A DNA stretch of 64,000 nt, from positions 1-64,000 of the forward strand of contig JBFLYP010000006.1 in assembly GCA_040756575.1 (NCBI GenBank). The letters are read 5' to 3'. The position numbers and the translations under genes are program-made. Position 1 is the first letter of the stretch; every line of letters begins with the position of its first letter. Of the stretch, positions 25,409 to 34,045 are shown piece after piece. This stretch comes from DTYU01 sp040756575. GTDB taxonomy: Bacteria > Bacillota > Desulfotomaculia > Desulfotomaculales > Ammonificaceae. The notes under the pieces are model-generated. The model ran no database searches. It was not told where the DNA came from and saw nothing but the letters and a program-made list of their open reading frames with translations.

Positions 25409-26245
25409 TCAGCGGTGGCGCAGGCCCCGGTAATAGATTTCCAAAACCCTGCTGGCCGTCTCTTCCACCGCTTTACCGGTCACATCGATAACCGTGCAAC
25501 CGATCCTATGCATCACCTCCTCCGCGTAAGCTAATTCCTTCAGAACCCGTCCCTCATGTGCGTATTCCGCCTCGGCCGGCAACCCGAGGGTTTTCAATCG
25601 CTCCCGCCTGATCCAGACCAGGTAATCGGGCTGGATCGTCAACCCTACAACCCGGTTCGATGAAAGGGAAAACAGCTCCGGCGGTACCGGCACCTCCGGA
25701 ACGAGCGGGAGGTTCGCCGCCTTGATCCGCTTGTACTGTGCCAGGTACATACAGAGCGGCGTCTTGCCCGTGCGGGAAACACCCAAGACAACGACGTCCG
25801 CTTCGGTGATCCCCCGCGGGTCCCTCCCGTCATCGTACTTGACGGCAAATTCGATGGCCTCCACCCGGCGAAAATATTCTTCGTCAACCTTCCGCATGAG
25901 TCCAGGCTCAAACCGGGGTTCACGGCCGGTCACCCACCGCAGCGCGTCCAGTACCGGCCCCAAAATGTCCACCGCGGGCAGGCCGTACTTGGCCGCTTCA
26001 GACAAAAGAATTTTTCGAAGGTTGGGCATTACCAGCGTAAAGATTATTACTCCCGATTCCTGGGCGGCTTGCGCCACAATCTCCGGGATCTCTTCAGGGT
26101 GGCTAACATAAGGGACCCTCCTGATATCTGCGCTGCCGGAGTCGAACTGGCTGGCTGCCGCCTTTCCCACAAGCTCCGCCGTCTCTCCGATGGAGTCGGA
26201 AACTATGTAAATCACCGGGTGCGCGCCTTGTTGCAGAACCGCCAA
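25409..26245 (-). CDS. ppsR: PEP synthase/PPDK regulatory kinase-pyrophosphorylase
   Basis: A DUF299-family protein of 278 residues that in other bacteria inactivates PPDK or PEP synthase by ADP-dependent Thr phosphorylation and reactivates it by Pi-dependent dephosphorylation. N-terminal VIYIVSDSIGETAELVGKAA is the family start; the P-loop-like VLGVSRTGKTPLCMYLAQ lies at ~150; EVPVPPELF and RTGKTP are typical. Located between ccpN and ppsA, so PEP synthase is almost certainly the target. The TTG start has only a weak ribosome site with short spacing, so translational coupling to ccpN (six-base gap) is likely. Confidence 0.92.
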   Translation of the reverse strand: MAVLQQGAHPVIYIVSDSIGETAELVGKAAASQFDSGSADIRRVPYVSHPEEIPEIVAQAAQESGVIIFTLVMPNLRKILLSEAAKYGLPAVDILGPVLDALRWVTGREPRFEPGLMRKVDEEYFRRVEAIEFAVKYDDGRDPRGITEADVVVLGVSRTGKTPLCMYLAQYKRIKAANLPLVPEVPVPPELFSLSSNRVVGLTIQPDYLVWIRRERLKTLGLPAEAEYAHEGRVLKELAYAEEVMHRIGCTVIDVTGKAVEETASRVLEIYYRGLRHR

Positions 26246-26251
26246 AGCCCC

Positions 26252-26887
26252 CTACCGCCTTTCACATATTTCTACAAAAAGCCGGGTTACCGTTGTCTTA
26301 CTGAAGCGACCGACCACGAGCAGATCGCCCTTCTGGCCGCCGTCGGCGGGCTCCACCACCGGCAGGGCGTCGACTTCGTGATCCACAAGCTTACGTGCAG
26401 CTTCCCAGGCAGGTTCCTCCGGAGAAGTAGTGATGATTTTGGGTAACCGGGTCATAATCACACTGACCGGCAGGTCTCGCATGTCCTGGCCCCCGAAGGC
26501 TATCTTCAACAGGTCCTTCCGGGAAACAACGCCCTCAAGTAGCCCTCCCTCCCGGACCACGAAGAGCGTTCCAACATCCTCGAGAAACATGGTCACGATG
26601 GCGTCGTGAACCGAAACCTGGTCGTTTACCACTATCGGCCGTGACTGCACCTCACCAACCTTGTAGCGGCGAACCCGCGCCGCTACAACTTCGTTAGGTG
26701 ACTTTCCGCTGTAATAGTATCCGACGCGCGGTCTTGCTTCCAAAAGGCCTGCCATGGTAAGAATGGCCAGGTCCGGACGGAGGGTTGCCCTGGTTAACTT
26801 TAGACGCTCAGCAATCTGCTCGCTGGTAATCGGGCCCTCGTTCTTTACAATTCCCAAAATGGTTTCCTGCCGCTGGGTCAGCTCCAA
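26252..26887 (-). CDS. ccpN: CcpN-family gluconeogenesis repressor (HTH + CBS pair)
   Basis: Closely follows Bacillus CcpN/YqzB: winged HTH (ILGIVKNEGPITSEQIAERL, LTRATLRPDLAILTMAGLLEARPRVGYYYSGK) and two CBS domains (VSVHDAIVTMFLEDVGTLFVV, GVVSRKDLLKIAFG, VDALPVV). CcpN represses gluconeogenic genes and responds to the adenylate energy state through the CBS module. The TTG at 26887 is chosen because AAGGAG sits nine bases upstream and the protein then begins LELTQRQ, like the Bacillus start; in-frame codons further up lack a site. A CcpN-type operator lies about 80 bases upstream, so autoregulation of the ccpN-ppsR-ppsA unit is expected. Confidence 0.92.
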   Translation of the reverse strand: MELTQRQETILGIVKNEGPITSEQIAERLKLTRATLRPDLAILTMAGLLEARPRVGYYYSGKSPNEVVAARVRRYKVGEVQSRPIVVNDQVSVHDAIVTMFLEDVGTLFVVREGGLLEGVVSRKDLLKIAFGGQDMRDLPVSVIMTRLPKIITTSPEEPAWEAARKLVDHEVDALPVVEPADGGQKGDLLVVGRFSKTTVTRLFVEICERR

Positions 26888-26967
26888 TAACACCCACTCC
26901 TTCTCCGCAGGCAACCCGGAACGCAAACAGGCCAAACCGGTTTAAAAATATTCGCGCACCTGTATTA

Positions 26968-26980
26968 AGTATGTCATACT
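26968..26980. promoter_or_regulatory. Probable CcpN operator (site 1)
   Basis: AGTATGTCATACT is a perfect 13-bp dyad. Its inner TATGTCATACT fits the published Bacillus CcpN consensus TRTGHYATAYW at every position. It lies ~80 bases upstream of ccpN, where binding would repress the ccpN-ppsR-ppsA genes. Confidence 0.7.
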
Positions 26981-27023
26981 AATTTTTCCTCGGCACCACA
27001 AAAGCGTTACTAAATTATTCTAC

Positions 27024-27034
27024 TATGTTACACT
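27024..27034. promoter_or_regulatory. Possible second CcpN site
   Basis: TATGTTACACT matches the TRTGHYATAYW consensus at all but one position and lies 44 bases from site 1. CcpN in Bacillus typically uses two sites, which makes this plausible, but the match is imperfect. Confidence 0.4.
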
Positions 27035-27185
27035 GTATTTTTCCTGCACCGGAAATGAAAAAGAATTTTACAAAAGGCCAACCAGTGGGTAAAGCAATGT
27101 TTAAGCAAGTGCCTGCAGGTACAGCTTCAACCGGGGGAACCTCCATTCCCGAAGTCTTATGCGGACAGAAAAGCAGAAACTTCTG

Positions 27186-29258
27186 TCATGTAACCGGAAT
27201 TCTTGACAGGTCGGCCACCAGTCGGACCAGGTCCACCACCGACCGCAGGAGGGCCAGCCTGTTTTCCCGTAGCGTGCGATTCTCGTCCATTACTAACACC
27301 GCGTCGAAAAATCTATCCACCGGTTCCCGCAACGCGCCCAGCTTTTCTAAAATGTTCCGGTAGGCGTGCTTCGCCAAGTCCGGGGCAATCTTTTCCCGCA
27401 AATCGAGGACTGCCTCGTACAGCCGCTCTTCCGCTGAATCTACAAAGTGGGCGGGTTCCGGCTCCTTTCCCGGAGCCGTCCGTGAAAGGTTCGCAGCCCT
27501 GGTATACGCGGTGTAAAGGTCGGCAAATGAAGCCTCTCCCTGAAAAGCCTGTAAGGCCTCCGCCCTCCGCCAGGCGGCATCGACATCGTCTATTCCCGCC
27601 GCGAGAACCGCCTCCGTTACATGATTTGAGATTCCGCGTTCTTCAAATACGCCCCGCAGCCGCTGTTTGAAAAACTCGGTCAGTTCGTCTAAAACCGTCC
27701 CCGCATCTCGTTTCAACCGGTTGCGGTACTCCCGGTAAGCACTCAGGATTAACTCGCTCAGGGAAAAGTGCATTTCCCCTGCTAAAATAATGGAGCAAAT
27801 ACCAAGAGCCTGCCGCCGCAGTGCGTAGGGATCCTGGGAGCCCGTCGGAATAAGCCCGGTGCCGAAGCAACCCACCAGGTTATCGATCTTGTCTGCAATG
27901 CTTAACAGGCGCCCCGGTACCGTTTCCGGGAGGGCATCGCCGTCAAACCGGGGGAGGTACTGCTCATATAGAGCCTCCGCTACCGCTTCCGGCTCACCGT
28001 CCTTCAGCGCGTATTCCCTTCCCATGACCCCTTGAAGCTCCGGGAACTCGTACACCATATTAGTGAGAAGGTCGGCCTTCGACAGGTATGCCGCCCGGGA
28101 AACAGCCGCTGCGTGGTCTCGGCTCACACCGAACGCTTTGCCGAGATATGCAGCAAGGGCGCCGAGGCGTTCCGTTTTCTCATAAAGCGTTCCCAAAGCC
28201 TCCTGGTAAACCACCTTTTTAAGGCCTTCCACACGTTCGGCCAAGGGCATGGCGGTATCTTCACGGTAGAAAAACGCCGCATCCGCCAGCCGGGCTCGGA
28301 TGACCTGCTCGTTCCCCCGGCGGATCGTCACCGTGTGCTCGCGGGCACTGTTATGTACGGCGATGAAGCGCGGGAGCAGACGCCCGTTTTCCCCGCAAAC
28401 GGGGAAGTACCGCTGGTGCTCCCGCATCACAGTGATGAGCACCGGCCGGGGCAGGTCGAGGTACTTTTCCGGAAAAACTCCGCAGAAGGCGGTCGGGTAT
28501 TCCACCAAGTTGGTCACCTCTTCCAAGAGCTCTTCGTCCCGCGGCGCAAAACCGCCCGCAGCGGCGGCTAAAGCCTCAATTTCCTCCTGTATCACGCGCC
28601 GTCTCTCAGCGGGATCGATCATAACAAACCGCGCGGCCATCTGGGAAAAGTAGTCGGCCGGGTTCTTGACCGGTACCGCGCCCGGTGAAAGAAAGCGGTG
28701 GCCGGAGGACTCGCGCCCGGATCGTAAGCCGTTGAATGCAAACTCTACCACCTGGTTGCCATAGAGGGCCACCAGCCAGCGAATCGGCCGGACAAAGCGC
28801 ATCTCACCGTCGCCCCAGCGCATCGGCCTGGGAAAAGCAAGTCCAGCAATCAACCGGGGGCAGAGTTCTGCGAGAACCTCGGCCGCCGGGCGGCCCGGCT
28901 CCTTTTTAACCGCAAACACATACTCGGTTTTTCCCGCTTCCCGCACAATCAGGTCCGACACCTCGACTCCGTGGCTCTTAGCGAACCCGGTCGCTGCTTT
29001 TGTCGGCCGGCCCCACTCGTCAAAAGCACTCCGGTACGGGGGCCCCTTTACTTCTTCCACGCGTCCTTCCTGCTTTTCCGCCACCTTTTCCACGAAAAGC
29101 ACCAGGCGCCGCGGTGTGCCAAAGGTTTTAACGGCACCGTGGCCCAGCCGAGCTTCCGTCAGCAGTCCCGCCGCCTTTTCCGCTAACTGGGCAAGCGCAC
29201 CCGGCATGAAACGTGCCGGGATCTCTTCGGTACCGATCTCCAGCAAAAAGTCCTGCAT
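27186..29258 (-). CDS. glyS: Glycyl-tRNA synthetase beta subunit
   Basis: The 690-residue beta subunit of the bacterial alpha2beta2 GlyRS. Begins MQDFLLEIGTEEIPARFM, the standard family start, with GGGGGT four bases before the ATG. Contains FPRPMRWG and VRPIRWLVALYG, the HD-like region (~350-500, ALYEQYLPRFDGDALP, DKIDNLVGCF) and a C-terminal anticodon-binding region. glyQ ends two bases upstream; the two are co-transcribed. Confidence 0.96.
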   Translation of the reverse strand: MQDFLLEIGTEEIPARFMPGALAQLAEKAAGLLTEARLGHGAVKTFGTPRRLVLFVEKVAEKQEGRVEEVKGPPYRSAFDEWGRPTKAATGFAKSHGVEVSDLIVREAGKTEYVFAVKKEPGRPAAEVLAELCPRLIAGLAFPRPMRWGDGEMRFVRPIRWLVALYGNQVVEFAFNGLRSGRESSGHRFLSPGAVPVKNPADYFSQMAARFVMIDPAERRRVIQEEIEALAAAAGGFAPRDEELLEEVTNLVEYPTAFCGVFPEKYLDLPRPVLITVMREHQRYFPVCGENGRLLPRFIAVHNSAREHTVTIRRGNEQVIRARLADAAFFYREDTAMPLAERVEGLKKVVYQEALGTLYEKTERLGALAAYLGKAFGVSRDHAAAVSRAAYLSKADLLTNMVYEFPELQGVMGREYALKDGEPEAVAEALYEQYLPRFDGDALPETVPGRLLSIADKIDNLVGCFGTGLIPTGSQDPYALRRQALGICSIILAGEMHFSLSELILSAYREYRNRLKRDAGTVLDELTEFFKQRLRGVFEERGISNHVTEAVLAAGIDDVDAAWRRAEALQAFQGEASFADLYTAYTRAANLSRTAPGKEPEPAHFVDSAEERLYEAVLDLREKIAPDLAKHAYRNILEKLGALREPVDRFFDAVLVMDENRTLRENRLALLRSVVDLVRLVADLSRIPVT

Positions 29259-29260
29259 AG

Positions 29261-30133
29261 TTACCCCCTCTTCATCAGCGGATAGCCCAGTGCTTCTCTC
29301 TGGGCAATATACCGCCGCGCGCAGGCCCGGGCCAGATTCCGGATCCGCATAATATACCCGGTACGCTCGGTGACGCTTATCGCACCCCGCGCGTCCAGGA
29401 GGTTAAAGGTATGCGAACACTTGAGCACGTAGTCGTAGGCCGGCAGCACCAGTTCGGCCTTGAGTACGCGGTCGGCTTCCCTTTCATAGCCGTCAAAAAG
29501 GGTGAAAAGGAAAGCGGTATCCGCAACATCAAAGTTATAGCTTGAATGCTCCACTTCGCCCCGGTGGTGGATCTCGCCGTAACTTATTCCGTCAGCCCAC
29601 TCGATGTCAAAGACACTTTCCACTCCCTGGAGGAACATCGCAATTCGCTCGAGACCGTAAGTAATCTCCGCCGAGACAGGCCGCAGGTCATATCCGCCGC
29701 ACTGTTGAAAATAGGTGAACTGCGTGATCTCCATCCCGTCCAGCCAGACTTCCCAGCCTAGCCCCCAGGCGCCGAGGGTCGGCGATTCCCAGTTGTCCTC
29801 AACAAAGCGGATGTCGTGCTGCAGCGGGTCGATACCCAAAGACCGGAGGCTGTCGAGGTAAACCTCGATCACGTTGTCGGGCGAAGGTTTCAAGATGACC
29901 TGGTATTGGTAATAGTGCTGCATGCGGTTCGGGTTTTCGCCGTAGCGGCCGTCGGTGGGCCGGCGCGAAGGCTCGACGTAAGCGACCCGCCATGGCTCCG
30001 GCCCCAGCACCCTGAAAAAGGTGGCAGGATTCATCGTGCCCGCCCCCTTTTCAATATCATAAGGCTGCTGGATTATACACCCCTGATCCGCCCAAAAGCG
30101 GTGAAGGGTGAAGATCAGTTCCTGAAAATTCAA
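29261..30133 (-). CDS. glyQ: Glycyl-tRNA synthetase alpha subunit
   Basis: Class II aaRS catalytic subunit of about 290 residues. Motifs: CIIQQPYDIEKGAGTMNPATF, RVAYVEPSRRPTDGRYGENPNR (motif 2 region), GWEVWLDGMEITQFTYFQQCGG and GLERIAMFLQ (motif 3). The TTG at 30133 gives the family-typical N-terminus (L/M)NFQELIFTLHRFW and has AAGGGGG eight bases upstream; the ATG ten codons earlier has no site. It heads the glyQS operon behind a 487-base leader region with a candidate attenuator. Confidence 0.96.
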   Translation of the reverse strand: MNFQELIFTLHRFWADQGCIIQQPYDIEKGAGTMNPATFFRVLGPEPWRVAYVEPSRRPTDGRYGENPNRMQHYYQYQVILKPSPDNVIEVYLDSLRSLGIDPLQHDIRFVEDNWESPTLGAWGLGWEVWLDGMEITQFTYFQQCGGYDLRPVSAEITYGLERIAMFLQGVESVFDIEWADGISYGEIHHRGEVEHSSYNFDVADTAFLFTLFDGYEREADRVLKAELVLPAYDYVLKCSHTFNLLDARGAISVTERTGYIMRIRNLARACARRYIAQREALGYPLMKRG

Positions 30134-30620
30134 TCGGCTTGCCCCCTTGAAAATGCGTTGCAAACCATGGCTTGTCGAAAAAAGTAAGTCATCTGTTCAC
30201 GGCACGAACGTCTTAGCCCGACATCAACTTGGAGCATCAACTTGTTGGTCTCAAATATTGAATTGTCCCGTAAACTTCCACTTGACCTGGTAGCTGCAAG
30301 CCATTTTGTTTGAGTGCCGGGTTCTACAGCGGTCCCCTTAAAAGACAAAAGCCCCCACTCTTCCGGGGTACCACAGCGGCGGGCGTTAATAGCGGCAAGC
30401 AGGCAAAAGTCTCATCCCGCAAAAAAATTAACAGAGAAACCGCGAAAAGTCAAGCATTTTTAAGGCTATAGATACGGGCACCTGAGGCTAAGGGGTTTGG
30501 CGAAACCCTTTGGCTCAAAGTCGGGCATTTACAGCCTGGGGCGCAGGATTCTAAGAAAAATGGCGCAGGTTGTAAACGCGTTAGCGGCATGGACGTCCCT
30601 TTTGAGCCCTGCTTCGTAAG
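30134..30620. other. Leader region of glyQS
   Basis: Non-coding region between recO and glyQ, transcribed on the minus strand. It contains a 13-bp hairpin with G-U pairs at 30486-30516 (GGCTAAGGGGTTT with AAACCCTTTGGCT) and two related segments, CCGCTGTGGTACCCCGG (30379-30363) and CCGCTGTAGAACCCGG (30332-30317). A TTGACT-17-TAATTT promoter-like pair lies near 30450. A glycine T-box would be expected here, but I could not assign the specifier loop or a canonical TGGA bulge. Confidence 0.35.
30341..30370 (-). terminator. Candidate attenuator/terminator upstream of glyQS
   Basis: Minus-strand ACCCC-GGAAGAG-TGGGGG followed by CTTTTGTCTTTT, about 200 bases before glyQ. The stem is short (4-5 GC pairs). 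Its position inside the leader suggests a transcriptional attenuator, possibly the distal part of a divergent T-box. Confidence 0.4.
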
Positions 30621-31370
30621 TTACTCCGGCACGAGGCGTTCGAGAAAGGACAGCGCCCGAGGCCGGTACCCGAGGTGAAAGGATACCGTCTCCGGAATGA
30701 TTCTGTTGAGCTCCTGCTGTACAATCGGCTCAGTTTTCAGGGTGAAAATACGCCCCAAACTCCCCTCGCCGAGACGGCGGAGGGTGTAAAGCGTCCCGGG
30801 TACAAGTCCCGCGGCGTCGTTATGCTCCCGCCGGCATACCGAACACACCACCCCCCCGGCCCCGGGGCTGAACCAGAGTCCGTTCCCCGGCAGGACCGCC
30901 CCCCGGCAGGAAACGCAGCGTTCCAATTCCTGTTTTAAGCCGGTTAGCGCTAACAGGCGAACCTCAAAAGCCCGGGCTAAGAGATCCGGATCCCCTTTTC
31001 TCACAAGTCGCAACGCCTCAACCAGCAGGTTGTAAAGCGGCCTGTTTGGTACCTCGTCTGCGGTAAAACCGCCCACCAGCTCGGCAAAATAATGGGCAAG
31101 ACCGAACCGCCGCACATCATCCTCTATCCCCAAAAAACGCTCTAAAAGCTCAACCTGGTCGACACGGCTTAATTCCTTCCCGCTGGTCATAAAAAAACGC
31201 GACCTGCAGAAAGGCTGCACAGCGCCTCGCTTCCTGCTGGTGAGCCGCGCGCTGCCATAGCATACCGCCCGGGTTTTACCGAACTCGAGTGAAAAAAGCG
31301 TCAACACGCGGTCCGCCTCTCTGAACTCGCTTGACTTCAGCACCACCGCCTCGGTCTGAAAGAATCGCAT
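30621..31370 (-). CDS. recO: DNA repair protein RecO
   Basis: Mediator that loads RecA onto SSB-coated DNA in the RecFOR pathway and anneals strands. N-terminal OB fold begins MRFFQTEAVVLKSSEFREADRVLTLFS; the C-terminal helical domain carries a zinc site, CVSCRGA ... VCSVCRRE. The ATG at 31370 gives the family start and has AGGGAG upstream; an earlier in-frame start adds 19 unrelated residues. About 250 residues is normal. Lies upstream of glyQS as in most Firmicutes. Confidence 0.93.
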   Translation of the reverse strand: MRFFQTEAVVLKSSEFREADRVLTLFSLEFGKTRAVCYGSARLTSRKRGAVQPFCRSRFFMTSGKELSRVDQVELLERFLGIEDDVRRFGLAHYFAELVGGFTADEVPNRPLYNLLVEALRLVRKGDPDLLARAFEVRLLALTGLKQELERCVSCRGAVLPGNGLWFSPGAGGVVCSVCRREHNDAAGLVPGTLYTLRRLGEGSLGRIFTLKTEPIVQQELNRIIPETVSFHLGYRPRALSFLERLVPE

Positions 31371-31442
31371 TACTTCATTCTCCCTTTGCTCCTCTCCGAG
31401 AAACAGCCGGTAATTACTGCATACCAAGACTCCTGTCCGCGC

Positions 31443-32222
31443 CTATGCCTCAACGTTCTTTATCCGTTGGATATCCAGGGCTTTCCCGGTTGCCGGGTCC
31501 ACGGTAACTACGCAGGCGTCAAACTGGTAGGGTCCGGCGGCCACCTCAAAACGCTTCGGGAGCTGGGTAAGGTACTTAGCCACGATGGGACCGCTTTTGA
31601 ACCCGATCACCCCGTCCCGGGGTCCGGTCATCCCCACGTCTGTGATGTAGGCCGTGCCTCCGGGCAAAATACGCTCATCTGCCGTTTGCACATGGGTGTG
31701 CGTGCCGAAAATTGCAGTCGCCCTGCCGTCTAAGAACCACCCGAAGGCCGCTTTTTCTGAAGTAGCCTCTGCGTGGAAGTCCACAAGGATTATCGGCGTC
31801 ACCTCTTGAAGGACAGACAAGATTTCCTCGGCCTTGCGGAAAGGACAGTCGAGTTCGGGCATGAATACCCGCCCGCACAGGTTCACCACACCAATCTTAC
31901 AACCTCCGACCTGAAAGACGTTATATCCTATACCCGGAACGCCGGGCGGGTAATTCGCGGGACGAATCAACCGGGTTTCCTCAGCGATAAAATCAAAACT
32001 CTCCTTCTTATCCCAAACATGATTCCCGCTGGTGAGGGCATCCACCCCGTAACTAAAAAGTTCACCCGCTGTTTCACGGGTGACGCCGACCCCTCCTGCC
32101 ACGTTTTCAGCATTCGCCAGTACAAAACTTATCCCAAATGAATCCCGGATATGCGCAAGGTTGTCTTTCACCGCCCGACGCCCGGGACGCCCGACAACGT
32201 CACCAATCATTAAAATGCGCAT
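31443..32222 (-). CDS. ymdB: YmdB-family metallophosphoesterase
   Basis: 259 residues, whole-length calcineurin-like phosphoesterase. Metal-binding motifs: MRILMIGDVVGRPGRR, FVLANAENVAGG, ALTSGNHVWDKKE, LVDFHAEATSEK and FGTHTHVQTADERIL. In Bacillus YmdB is a 2',3'-cyclic-nucleotide phosphodiesterase that influences biofilm and sporulation choices. It follows rny directly, the usual rny-ymdB pair, and may act with RNase Y. The ATG at 32222 is chosen because the fold begins there. Confidence 0.93.
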   Translation of the reverse strand: MRILMIGDVVGRPGRRAVKDNLAHIRDSFGISFVLANAENVAGGVGVTRETAGELFSYGVDALTSGNHVWDKKESFDFIAEETRLIRPANYPPGVPGIGYNVFQVGGCKIGVVNLCGRVFMPELDCPFRKAEEILSVLQEVTPIILVDFHAEATSEKAAFGWFLDGRATAIFGTHTHVQTADERILPGGTAYITDVGMTGPRDGVIGFKSGPIVAKYLTQLPKRFEVAAGPYQFDACVVTVDPATGKALDIQRIKNVEA

Positions 32223-32240
32223 TGCAGTCAACCCCACAGC

Positions 32241-33779
32241 CTATTTGGCATATTCCACCGCTCTGGTCTCGCGGATAACAACCACCTTCACCTGGCCTGG
32301 GTATTCTAATTCGCTTTCGATCTTTTTGGCAACGTCCCGTGCAAGGCGGACCATCAGAAGGTCGTCCACACGCTCGGGTTTAACCGCGATACGAATCTCG
32401 CGCCCGGCCTGTACCGCGTATGCCTTTTCCACGCCCTGGAATGAGTTAGCGATCTCTTCAAGCTTCGCTAATCGTTTTATGTATGCTTCCAGCGTTTCCC
32501 GGCGGGCACCCGGCCGCGCAGCGGAAATTGCATCTGCGGCCTGAACCACCATCGCTTCTACAGTGTGCGGCTCCTCATCGCCGTGATGCGCGGCTATGGC
32601 ATGGAGCACTTCCGGGTCTTCGCCGTACTTGCGGGCCAGTTCCAGACCGATTGCGACATGCGGGCCCTCCATTTCCCTGTCTATGGCCTTACCGATGTCG
32701 TGCAGCAAACCGGCGCGCTTGGCGAGGGCGACATTTGCCCCGAGTTCCGCTGCCATAAAGCCCGCGAGATACGTCACCTCTAAAGAGTGCCGTAAAACGT
32801 TTTGCCCGTAGCTGGTCCGGAACTGCAACCTGCCGAGGAGCTTGATCAGCTCTTCGTGCAACCCCGGAATGCCTGCTTCAAAAGCAGCCTGCTCACCGGC
32901 CTCCCAAATCTGGCGGTCAACATCCTTCTGGGCCTTTTCAACCATCTCCTCAATACGCGCCGGGTGGATCCGACCGTCGGAAACCAGGCGTTCCAGTGCC
33001 AGGCGGGCAACCTCCCGCCGGACGGGGTCAAAACTCGACAGGATAACGGCTTCCGGCGTATCATCAATGATCAGGTCTACACCTGTCAGGTTCTCGAAAG
33101 CCCGGATGTTCCGGCCCTCTCTCCCGATGATCCGGCCTTTCATCTCGTCGTTGGGCAGGGGGATGACCGAAACGGTGGTTTCGCCCACCTGATCGACCGC
33201 TGACCGCTGAATGGCAAGCGCGATGATCTCTTTCGCCCGGCGGTCTCCCTCCTCCTTAGCGCGGGCCTCTATGTCGCGGATAATCATTGCCGCTTCTTGC
33301 TGAATCTCCTTTTCTACTTCCGAAAGCAGGATCTGCCTCGCTTCCTCCGGGGTAAGCCCCGAGATCTTTTCCAACTCTACCAGCCGCGCCGTTTGAATTT
33401 TCTCTAATTCGGTCCTGAGATCCGCCAATTCTGCTTCCTTCTGGGTAAGTCTTTCCTCCCGTTTCTGAATCGCGTCAAGCTTTGCTTCCATCGCCTCCGT
33501 CTTTTGAACCAAACGTTTTTCCAGCCGTTGTAACTCCTGTCGCCGCTCCCGGTTTTCGCGCTCGGCCTCGTTTCTTAACTTAAGCACTTCCTCCTTTGCC
33601 TCAAGTACCGCCTCGCGTCTTTTGCCCTCCGCTTCTTTGACAGCCTCTTCAATAATCCTCTGGGCCTGCTCCTCCGCGGCTGCTACCTTAGACTCGGCAA
33701 TGTACCGCCGGGCTGTATAGCCACCGGCAAAAGCTGCCACAACTGCGACGATTACTATAATCCATAGCGCATCCGGCAA
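32241..33779 (-). CDS. rny: Ribonuclease Y
   Basis: Membrane-bound endoribonuclease that initiates mRNA decay. Order: single N-terminal membrane helix (ALWIIVIVAVVAAFAGGY), long charged coiled coil (~30-190), KH domain (KGRIIGREGRNIRAFENLTG) and HD domain (RHSLEVTYLAGFMA, RAGLLHDIGKAID, AIAAHHGDEEP). About 512 residues from the TTG at 33779, which has GGGGGT at suitable spacing; a GTG six codons upstream is the alternative. A terminator precedes the gene, so it starts its own transcript together with ymdB. Confidence 0.96.
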   Translation of the reverse strand: MPDALWIIVIVAVVAAFAGGYTARRYIAESKVAAAEEQAQRIIEEAVKEAEGKRREAVLEAKEEVLKLRNEAERENRERRQELQRLEKRLVQKTEAMEAKLDAIQKREERLTQKEAELADLRTELEKIQTARLVELEKISGLTPEEARQILLSEVEKEIQQEAAMIIRDIEARAKEEGDRRAKEIIALAIQRSAVDQVGETTVSVIPLPNDEMKGRIIGREGRNIRAFENLTGVDLIIDDTPEAVILSSFDPVRREVARLALERLVSDGRIHPARIEEMVEKAQKDVDRQIWEAGEQAAFEAGIPGLHEELIKLLGRLQFRTSYGQNVLRHSLEVTYLAGFMAAELGANVALAKRAGLLHDIGKAIDREMEGPHVAIGLELARKYGEDPEVLHAIAAHHGDEEPHTVEAMVVQAADAISAARPGARRETLEAYIKRLAKLEEIANSFQGVEKAYAVQAGREIRIAVKPERVDDLLMVRLARDVAKKIESELEYPGQVKVVVIRETRAVEYAK

Positions 33780-33810
33780 AACTACACCCCCATTCACCTA
33801 TATGTGAAAC

Positions 33811-33833
33811 AAAAAAACCGAGGAAAACCTCGG
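33811..33833 (-). terminator. Terminator between metF and rny
   Basis: Minus-strand stem CCGAGG-TTTT-CCTCGG followed by TTTTTTT. It lies about 210 bases after the metF stop codon and 30 bases before the rny start, so it insulates rny from metF. Confidence 0.75.
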
Positions 33834-34045
33834 CAGAAAAAGACACGCACCGTCTTTCAACCATGCGTCTCCTAAGGGAAACACCACTGTTTATTTGGAC
33901 AAAGCATTTATCTCAAGTTGCCTTGCGGCGGTACGTTCTATTTTCTCCCAGGTTTATTGTATTGTACAGGTTTCCGGACATGCATGTCAAGCCGGTATTA
34001 CATGGGTTATTCTGACAGTAAGGAGGCTTTTGCAGGGGGCTTGGC

